From Gp6-AA40 sp964505975 (GTDB lineage: Bacteria > Acidobacteriota > Vicinamibacteria > Vicinamibacterales > UBA2999), in assembly GCA_964505975.1 (NCBI GenBank), contig CAZDLW010000203.1:1-10891 (forward strand): 10,891 nucleotides of DNA. The letters are read 5' to 3'. The translations under genes and the position numbers were made by a program. Of this stretch, positions 6,121-10,891 are shown piece after piece (the first letter of the stretch is position 1; every line of letters begins with the position of its first letter). Below the pieces are notes generated by a model. It was not told where the DNA came from, did no database searches, and saw nothing but the letters and a program-made list of their open reading frames with translations.

Positions 6121-7338
6121 TTCGTGGCGCTGGCCGGTTGACTTGGTGTCCGATGCCGGAAGCTGAAGGGTGACAGCCGCCGCGCCTGCGTAGTCGCAGG
6201 GCCACGGACCGCTGTCGGCGGTGCGCTCCAGCAGTCGCATGCGGAAGGCCTCGTCGAGCGCGGAGCGCACGACTGTCCACGGCAGCGTCCGGCCGGCAGC
6301 CTGCGAGAGCCCGGCTGCCAGCGACAGGGCAGTGGTCTTCCCGTCCTGCCAAGCGCCAGGAAGCGCATCGGGCAGCAGGCCGATGGTGCTGACTGGTGCG
6401 GGCGGTGCCTGAACTTCAGCAGCGTCGGTCAGGAGGCCGGGCGGCACGTCCTCGCTCAGGATGCTCGCAGGCCCGGACGTCAGCCACAACTGGCCGGCCC
6501 GAATGGCCTCACGAATGGCCTCGTCCACGGCATCTGTGGCGGCGCGCGGGATCGGAATCGGCTCGTCGAATCCTCCGCGGCTCACGGTCATGACGTGCTG
6601 GCCGTCGAACCACTGGCGCACGGTGCCGACACGAACGGCGGGCGCCACCCAGAGCTGGTCGATAACACCAGGCCGCAGCAGGGCAGGGGGCACGGCCGAT
6701 AACTCCGCCCGCTCGGGCACCACGACTTCGAGCAGCGGATCCTCGAACGCGGCGGGTTCAGGACGCTGGCGCCACCAGGTCCGGAACGACCCGTCAGGCC
6801 GCCGCAGCCGCGCGACGAAGTAGCCCTCCTCAACACCGCGCACGACGGTGTCGACGATCGCCTGGCGGCTCAGCATCTTGGGCAGCCTGGCGTTCTGCGC
6901 GAACGCACCGACGATGTCCTTGACCCACCGCGCGTCCTCGGTCTCGCGCCACAGGTCGTACGGGCCACCCGGCAGCATGGCGTCGGGACTGATGGCCGAG
7001 TCCTGGATGCGCGCGCGCGGGTCGGCCTTGATCGCGCTGAACAGCGGACCGTCGGTCACCTGGATCTTGAACGCTTGCGCCTGGTTGTCGGCCGAGACGG
7101 TGACGACGATCGAGTAGGCCTGGACGATGGCGTCGGCGACGCGGTCGCGCGCGGCAGAGGTGTAGGCGTCGAGATTCTGACCACCTGCGGGCGTACTCTC
7201 TGTTGGAAGACCATGCGGCAGCATCTCAACGGCCTTGTCGAGTAGCCATCCGGGAGGATCAACTCGTGACGATTCGTCAGCTTGAGGCAGCCTGTATTCC
7301 TTCCCATTCAAGCCATCGATGATGGTGCAGGCGGCCAT
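6040..7338 (-). CDS. DUF499/COG1483-type defence ATPase, C-terminal part only
   Basis: The 432-residue frame matches the C-terminal half of DUF499 proteins (COG1483, predicted AAA+-superfamily ATPases found in defence islands, often with DUF1156 methylases). Recognised segments are IVQAYSIVVTV, VRGVEEGYFVARLRRPDG, FRTWW, FDGQHVMTVSRGGFDEPI, LWLTSGPASIL, and DSGPWPCDYAGAAAVTLQLP. Full-length members are about 1,000 residues with P-loop motifs near the N-terminus; none of that is present here. Codons before residue 40 do not match anything I know, and an in-frame stop occurs about 27 nt upstream of the ATG. The gene is therefore 5'-truncated and frameshifted at its 3' end, so probably not functional. 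No partner methylase or helicase is in the window. It converges with the Dcd-like gene and diverges from vapBC. Confidence 0.7.
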   Translation of the reverse strand: MAACTIIDGLNGKEYRLPQADESSRVDPPGWLLDKAVEMLPHGLPTESTPAGGQNLDAYTSAARDRVADAIVQAYSIVVTVSADNQAQAFKIQVTDGPLFSAIKADPRARIQDSAISPDAMLPGGPYDLWRETEDARWVKDIVGAFAQNARLPKMLSRQAIVDTVVRGVEEGYFVARLRRPDGSFRTWWRQRPEPAAFEDPLLEVVVPERAELSAVPPALLRPGVIDQLWVAPAVRVGTVRQWFDGQHVMTVSRGGFDEPIPIPRAATDAVDEAIREAIRAGQLWLTSGPASILSEDVPPGLLTDAAEVQAPPAPVSTIGLLPDALPGAWQDGKTTALSLAAGLSQAAGRTLPWTVVRSALDEAFRMRLLERTADSGPWPCDYAGAAAVTLQLPASDTKSTGQRHEGTGPSAPPDPHDTGGLVDGAGAAGSR

Positions 7339-7438
7339 CTTGGCTAGACGCCCTGTGGCCCCGCCTCAGCTCGAATGTCCGCCAAGGTCATCGCCACTGT
7401 GCCAGGCTTTCGTGCCTCGTCAAGGGGTGCGAGCATCT

Positions 7439-7471
7439 TTGGTCGAACATCACTGTTGCTATCATGATGCT
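7439..7471 (+). promoter_or_regulatory. candidate vapBC promoter/operator, probably leaderless
   Basis: An extended -10 (TGCTATCAT, 7457-7465) matches the TGnTATAAT pattern at all but one core base. TTGGTC at 7439-7444 is a possible -35 with a short 15-nt spacer. The ATG at 7472 is six bases after the -10, so transcription would start at or next to the start codon. A perfect 8-bp palindrome ATCATGAT (7461-7468) overlaps the -10, and TGCTAT occurs twice 11 bp apart (7457 and 7468). Both fit a ribbon-helix-helix operator for autorepression by the antitoxin. Confidence 0.45.
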
Positions 7472-7696
7472 ATGGAACGCACCACTATCTCCATCCCCGA
7501 CGAGATCCTTCAGCGCCTGCGCGTAATCGCAGCGGAACGACGTGTGTCATTGGCCGCCCTCGTCCGGGAGGCACTGGAGGAAAAGGCGCAGCGCTTTCGG
7601 CCACGGCCACGCAGCCTGGGCATTGGAGCATCCGGCCATACCGACACCGCGCGCCGGACGGCAGTCGAGCGTCCGGAGCCGCGGCCGTGGCGCTGA
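7472..7696 (+). CDS. vapB: VapB-type ribbon-helix-helix antitoxin
   Basis: This is a 74-residue protein. MERTTISIPDEILQRLRVIA followed by ERRVSLAALVREALEEKAQR is a classic ribbon-helix-helix DNA-binding domain: one beta-strand for the major groove, then two helices. The Arg/Pro-rich C-terminal 35 residues are the likely toxin-neutralising tail. The frame is open upstream to 7319, but ATG 7472 starts exactly at the RHH strand and has a promoter-like -10 just before it. The stop TGA (7694-7696) overlaps the start of the PIN toxin by 10 nt, so the pair is translationally coupled. Autoregulation of the operon is normal for this family. Confidence 0.82.
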   Translation: MERTTISIPDEILQRLRVIAAERRVSLAALVREALEEKAQRFRPRPRSLGIGASGHTDTARRTAVERPEPRPWR

Positions 7697-8178
7697 TTCT
7701 CGACACGGGCCCGCTGTACGCCTCACTGGACCGGAGCGACGCCGACCACGCAGCGTGCCGCCGGCTCATCGAAGACGCTGACGAGCCGCTCGTGATACCC
7801 GCCCCGGTCCTGATTGAGGTGGACTACTGGGTACACGTCCGGATGCACCCAGGCGTGTTCGTCGCCCTGCTCGACGACATTCTGGCCGGAGCATATCGAG
7901 TCGAAGAACTGCAGGTGGAGGACTATCGCCGCATCCGTCAGTTGTGCGATCGGTACGCCGACAGCGACGTCGGCTTCGTCGACGCGGCCGTCCTCGCGGT
8001 CGTCGAACGCCTCGACGAGGACAAACTGGCTACGATCGACCATCGTCACTTCAGCGTGCTGCGGCCGCGCCATGTCGAGAGTCTGCGCCTGCTCCCCGCC
8101 GCGCAAGGGCCCAACGCTGGCACGTCAGGCTGTACTCATCCGGAATCTGGACGCCAGACTCGATCCGTGGGCCGTTGA
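7687..8178 (+). CDS. vapC: VapC-type PIN-domain toxin ribonuclease
   Basis: This is a PIN-domain endoribonuclease of a type II toxin-antitoxin pair. The start is GTG 7687 (reading VALILDTGPLYASLD), overlapping the antitoxin gene. The acidic residues for the metal site are visible: Asp6 in LILDTG, Glu44 in PVLIEVDYW, Asp99 in VGFVDAAVLAV, and Asp118 in LATIDHRHF. PIN toxins of this type usually end near the LRLLP segment (about residue 137). The last 26 or so residues, rich in Gly, Thr and Ser, are extra and could be a harmless extension or a late frame slip. Targets in VapC families are usually tRNA or rRNA; the target here cannot be read from the sequence. The pair sits beside the decayed DUF499 gene and probably helps stabilise the island. 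Confidence 0.87.
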   Translation: MALILDTGPLYASLDRSDADHAACRRLIEDADEPLVIPAPVLIEVDYWVHVRMHPGVFVALLDDILAGAYRVEELQVEDYRRIRQLCDRYADSDVGFVDAAVLAVVERLDEDKLATIDHRHFSVLRPRHVESLRLLPAAQGPNAGTSGCTHPESGRQTRSVGR

Positions 8179-8270
8179 GTACGGCTCCGAAGTCGCCGGC
8201 GCCAGCGACGACTCGGACGCCGATGAGGAGCAGGTGGACGCGCGTCAACAACGAGCGGCCCCGGCTGGCC

Positions 8271-9416
8271 TCACGGGGCTGGCGCGCCGGCGACGTACCG
8301 CGTGAACGGGCCTCCCGCGACGGCCAGCGAGCTCGGACCCTCGGCGGCATAGACGTGCCCGTCCGCATCAACGGCCACGCCTTCCCCCGCCGCCCCCTGA
8401 TACGGCCTGGTGTCGGCTTCGTGTGGTGGAATGAAGCCGACAATCTGGTCCCGGTCAATGTGGCCGATGCGGATGCCGTTGCGCCAGGGGAAGTGGCGTA
8501 CCGGACTCGACTCGGAGTCGATGCCGTACACCATGCCGTCATCGGTGATGAAGATGTCGCTGACGCGGCCGTACAGGTAGCGCGATTCGAGGTAGTTGCC
8601 GTCCTGATCGAAGATCTCGAGGCGGTGGTTGCCGCGGTCGGCCACCCACAGGCGGCCGCGCGAATCGAACGCGAGCGCGTGCGGCGTGCGGAACTCGCCG
8701 TGCAGCGTGCCGATCCGCCCCCATTCTTCGAGGTACGTGCCGTCCGGCGCGAACTTGATGATGCGCCCGGTTGCACCTTCGGGATGAGGCGGGTCGTTCT
8801 GGCCGCTGTGCCCGTCGGCCACGAAGATGCTCCCATCGGGTGCCACGGCTACGTCGGTCGGCTGATTGAACTGGCCCGGGCCGCTGCCCGGCCGGCCCGC
8901 CTGGCCGAGCGACAGCAGCAGCTCTCCCGTGGGGCTGAACTTGTGCACCTGGTGTCCCCTGGTGCCCGCCTGGTTGCCGGCGACATCGGTCACCCAGACG
9001 TTTCCGTCGCGGTCCACGTGGAGGCCGTGGGGGGTGACGAACACACCCGCGCCGAAGTTCGCGAGTACCTCACCCGTGTGCCGATGGAGCTTGAAGATTG
9101 GAGGCACCGGGTTTGTCTCACACGTAACGGCGCCCGCTCCAAGTGCCACGGCGCCGCAGCGCTCGTACGCCCAGATGTGTCCGTCGGTGGGGTCGATGTC
9201 GATGCCGGCACTCGAGCCCCACTGCCGTCCCTCGGGGAGCGCGCCCCAGTTCCGCACGACCGTCGAGGTCGGGTTGGGCAGCCCTTCGCCGGTAATTGGA
9301 TTCCCGACGGCTGCCGTGCGCGACCCATCGTCGGCCGCGGATCCTGCAGTACATGCAGTCAGCGCAAGGGCAGCACAGGCAAGGCACGCGGACTTGACGA
9401 CCGGTGACGAAGCCAT
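8271..9416 (-). CDS. NHL-repeat beta-propeller lipoprotein
   Basis: This is a 381-residue protein with a lipoprotein signal: Lys8, a hydrophobic stretch, and lipobox LTAC with Cys22, so it should be lipid-anchored outside the inner membrane. Repeated NHL signatures follow: PHGLHVDRDGNVWVTDVAGN, FNQPTDVAVAPDGSIFVADG, TPHALAFDSRGRLWVADRGN, then HRLEIFDQDGNYL, giving about six blades. The layout resembles the peptidyl-alpha-hydroxyglycine amidating lyase-like NHL proteins frequent in Acidobacteriota; enzymatic activity is not demonstrated. The start is well supported: AGGAG at 9422-9426 lies 5 nt before ATG 9416. A 150-bp spacer separates it from the divergent SMP-30-like gene, so the two may share a control region. 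No lesion is seen. Confidence 0.87.
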   Translation of the reverse strand: MASSPVVKSACLACAALALTACTAGSAADDGSRTAAVGNPITGEGLPNPTSTVVRNWGALPEGRQWGSSAGIDIDPTDGHIWAYERCGAVALGAGAVTCETNPVPPIFKLHRHTGEVLANFGAGVFVTPHGLHVDRDGNVWVTDVAGNQAGTRGHQVHKFSPTGELLLSLGQAGRPGSGPGQFNQPTDVAVAPDGSIFVADGHSGQNDPPHPEGATGRIIKFAPDGTYLEEWGRIGTLHGEFRTPHALAFDSRGRLWVADRGNHRLEIFDQDGNYLESRYLYGRVSDIFITDDGMVYGIDSESSPVRHFPWRNGIRIGHIDRDQIVGFIPPHEADTRPYQGAAGEGVAVDADGHVYAAEGPSSLAVAGGPFTRYVAGAPAP

Positions 9417-9495
9417 GACGTCTCCTTTCGCGACGAAACGCCGGTCGGCTCGATCCGCACCGGGATCCGCCAGCCGCCCGGGATCAGGGTGTGCA

Positions 9496-9503
9496 AGTAT
9501 AAT
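9496..9503. promoter_or_regulatory. possible divergent -10 box
   Basis: AGTATAAT reads as a perfect TATAAT on the + strand (9498-9503), toward the SMP-30-like gene, and as TATACT on the - strand (9496-9501), toward the lipoprotein gene. It lies near the middle of the 150-bp divergent spacer. I find no matching -35 at the right distance for either direction. Confidence 0.3.
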
Positions 9504-9566
9504 CTGCCACCCTCTACCAGCGGCGTGCGCTCCACAAAGGTCTGCGTGCAGATGGAGTGATGACTC

Positions 9567-10184
9567 ATGAAGCCAGCAATCGTGCTCACCGTGCTCCTCG
9601 GCTGCGCGGCGGCAGCCGTCTTCGCTCAGCGATCCTTCTGTGGCGAGCCGCTCGAGTGCGCCGGTGGCACGGTGAACGACCTCGTCGCCGACGCCCGCGG
9701 CGGGGTCTACGTCTCAGGATCCGGCGCCGGGGTGTTGTATGCCAACCCGCAGGGCGTCGTCTCGCAGTACGGTGACTCTGCCATGCGGACCAACGGCATC
9801 ATCCTGAGCCCGGACGAGAAGACGCTCTACGTCACCAATGGCCCCGTGGTGATGGCTTTCGACGTACAGCCCGACGGCTCGCTGACGAACCAGCGGGAGT
9901 TCGGCAGGCTGCGCGGTGGCGAGGGTGGCGACGGATCGGCCGTTGATGCGGAAGGGCGGGTGTATGTGTCCACCGGGGCGTCCGTGGACGTGTTTGGTCC
10001 GAACGGCGAGTTCCTCGGCAGCATTCCGGGCCCGCGATCGCTGCATGGCACGGCCTTCGGCGGGCGCGACAAGAAGACGCTCTTCGGCATCGTGTTCTAC
10101 GGGACGTGGGGAACGCCGAGCGCACGAAATCAGGTCATCGCGATCCCGATGATTACGGAGGGTTACCAGGGGCGAGCCAAGTAG
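9567..10184 (+). CDS. secreted SMP-30/gluconolactonase-like protein, short form
   Basis: This 205-residue protein has a clear signal peptide (MKPAIVLTVLLGCAAAAVFA, cleavage before QRS). The mature part matches the second half of SMP-30/gluconolactonase propellers: VNDLVADARGGVYVS, GVLYANPQGVVSQYG, RTNGIILSPDEKTLYVTNG, DGSAVDAEGRVYVSTG, LHGTAFGGRDKKTLFGI. GGAG at 9554-9557, 9 nt upstream, fixes the start. Relatives are about 300 residues. Here the first blades, including the EGP metal-ligand motif, are absent, and a short Cys-containing linker (CGEPLECAGGT) joins signal to domain. It is either a natural half-propeller or an internal deletion preserving frame. It diverges from the NHL lipoprotein gene. 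Confidence 0.78.
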   Translation: MKPAIVLTVLLGCAAAAVFAQRSFCGEPLECAGGTVNDLVADARGGVYVSGSGAGVLYANPQGVVSQYGDSAMRTNGIILSPDEKTLYVTNGPVVMAFDVQPDGSLTNQREFGRLRGGEGGDGSAVDAEGRVYVSTGASVDVFGPNGEFLGSIPGPRSLHGTAFGGRDKKTLFGIVFYGTWGTPSARNQVIAIPMITEGYQGRAK

Positions 10185-10840
10185 TGCGCCGGCGTCGAAA
10201 GCGCCACGGTGGTCATCGCGCGAGAGGCGGGGACCACGCTCGCGTGCCTTGGCGAACCTGCTTCCCCTTCGGACGATACGGCTGCCGCTCATGCTCCAAG
10301 CGCGTCGAGCAGAGCGTCGATCGCGTCCTCGCACGCCTCGACGGTCGTCGGCTGCCGGTCGGCGATCGCTGCGCGGACCTCCTGGAGCTGCCCGCCCCCG
10401 TCGCGCAGGCGTCGCCGCAGACCAAGATCGTGGTGCTCTCGATGCATGCCGATCCCCGCTACGTGCGCGAGATGCTATCGATCGGAGCGATGGGGTACCT
10501 GCTCAAGCAATCCGCCTTCGAGGAGATCGCCGACGCCACGCGGGCTGTCGTGCGTGGTCAGGCTTATTTCAGTCCCGAGGTTGCCGGCATCGTGGCCGAG
10601 CAGTTCCGAGGTGGCCAGGAGGGCGGCTCGGACGCCTCTCCTCTGAGCCCGCGCGAGAGGCAGGTGCTTCAGCTGCTCGCCGAGGGTAACAGCGCGCGGT
10701 CGATCGCTGAGAAGCTCCACATCAGCGTCAAGACCGTGGAGACCCACCGCCGCCATCTGATGGATAAGCTCGGCATCGACAATGTGGCCGGCCTCACCAA
10801 GTACGCGGTGCGCGCGGGCCTGACGGAGATAGACTCCTGA
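10184..10840 (+). CDS. NarL/FixJ-family response regulator, receiver domain 5'-truncated
   Basis: From about 10408 the frame reads SPQTKIVVLSMHADPRYVRE and GAMGYLLKQSAFEEI, the second half of a receiver domain with the conserved Ser and Lys. A linker follows, then a complete LuxR-type helix-turn-helix: PLSPRERQVLQLLAEG, SIAEKLHISVKTVETHRRHL, LGIDNVAGLTKYAV. The first ~60 residues of the receiver, including the phosphoacceptor Asp, are missing. The frame is open upstream; GTG 10184, overlapping the previous stop, is the nearest conventional start, but codons 10184-10405 show no receiver similarity and are Arg-rich. Without the Asp the protein could not be phosphorylated normally. Either the junction near 10410 is a rearrangement or mis-join, or this is a decaying gene. 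No sensor kinase is in the window. Confidence 0.75.
   Translation: MRRRRKRHGGHRARGGDHARVPWRTCFPFGRYGCRSCSKRVEQSVDRVLARLDGRRLPVGDRCADLLELPAPVAQASPQTKIVVLSMHADPRYVREMLSIGAMGYLLKQSAFEEIADATRAVVRGQAYFSPEVAGIVAEQFRGGQEGGSDASPLSPRERQVLQLLAEGNSARSIAEKLHISVKTVETHRRHLMDKLGIDNVAGLTKYAVRAGLTEIDS
10289..10420 (-). pseudogene. possible 3' end of an unrelated minus-strand gene
   Basis: On the minus strand one frame reads RLRDGGGQLQEVRAAIADRQ, then PTTVEACEDAIDALLDALGA and a TGA at 10289-10291. The composition is helical and protein-like with strong G/C at third positions, unlike the + strand reading of the same bases. It would be the tail of a gene whose start has been replaced by the response-regulator sequence at about 10410-10420. 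I cannot name a family, and a chance open frame remains possible. Confidence 0.25.
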
Positions 10841-10891
10841 ACCTGTAAGCGGCCGAGGTTGACTCGCAGCCGCTCCGTTGGCGCAGCCGGA

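Noticed and set aside
7944..9407. Long plus-strand open frame of 487 codons
   Set aside because: It is antisense to the vapC end and the NHL lipoprotein gene; high GC keeps it open. The minus-strand reading has a lipobox, ribosome site and NHL repeats.
9417..9589. Minus-strand open frame running through the divergent promoter region
   Set aside because: It covers a spacer that holds two good ribosome sites and a -10-like box for the flanking genes; no family features.
1..10891. CRISPR arrays, tRNA or rRNA genes, insertion sequence transposases
   Set aside because: I saw no regularly spaced repeats, no cloverleaf-like sequence with a GTTCRAAYC-type arm, no rRNA segments and no transposase or integrase reading frame.

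Overview
The window looks like high-GC chromosomal DNA from an uncultured soil-type bacterium. The best guess is Acidobacteriota, Vicinamibacteria-like. That rests on an ADOP-type MacB/FtsX permease, two secreted SMP-30/gluconolactonase-like propellers and a lipoprotein NHL propeller, all common in that phylum; it is inference, since no rRNA or marker gene is present. Several frames break at single bases (two of the breaks at runs of five G), and other genes are cut or internally deleted, so the contig either carries residual indels and mis-joins or has undergone real decay.

Layout. 1-1071 (+): broken, 3'-truncated ADOP permease. 1072-2151 (-): full-length secreted SMP-30-like protein, convergent with it. 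2152-2501: non-coding. 2502-3580 (+): an anti-phage dCTP deaminase (AvcD-like) in two frames, apparently missing its middle third, followed by a small gene with a WPPWK motif (3586-3768). 3769-4093: non-coding with hairpins and inverted repeats. 4094-5811 (+): a tightly packed set of a possible 45-codon ORF, an unrecognised gene read in two frames (4231-5094), and a Dcd-type (dUTPase-fold) dCTP-deaminase-like protein with an N-terminal extension. 5886-7338 (-): the C-terminal part of a DUF499/COG1483 defence-type ATPase without its ATPase domain. 7472-8178 (+): a VapBC toxin-antitoxin pair with a likely leaderless promoter. 8271-9416 (-): NHL-repeat lipoprotein. 9567-10184 (+): short secreted SMP-30-like protein. 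10184-10840 (+): NarL/FixJ response regulator missing the first half of its receiver domain.

The central part, about 2.5-8.2 kb, reads as a defence island inserted among ordinary chromosomal genes. Its most notable feature is two structurally unrelated dCTP-deaminating families (zinc cytidine-deaminase fold and dUTPase fold) within 3.3 kb, the second next to a gene I cannot assign. If intact in relatives, 4094-5811 could be an undescribed nucleotide-depletion module; in this copy both deaminases carry lesions that would disable them unless they are sequence errors.
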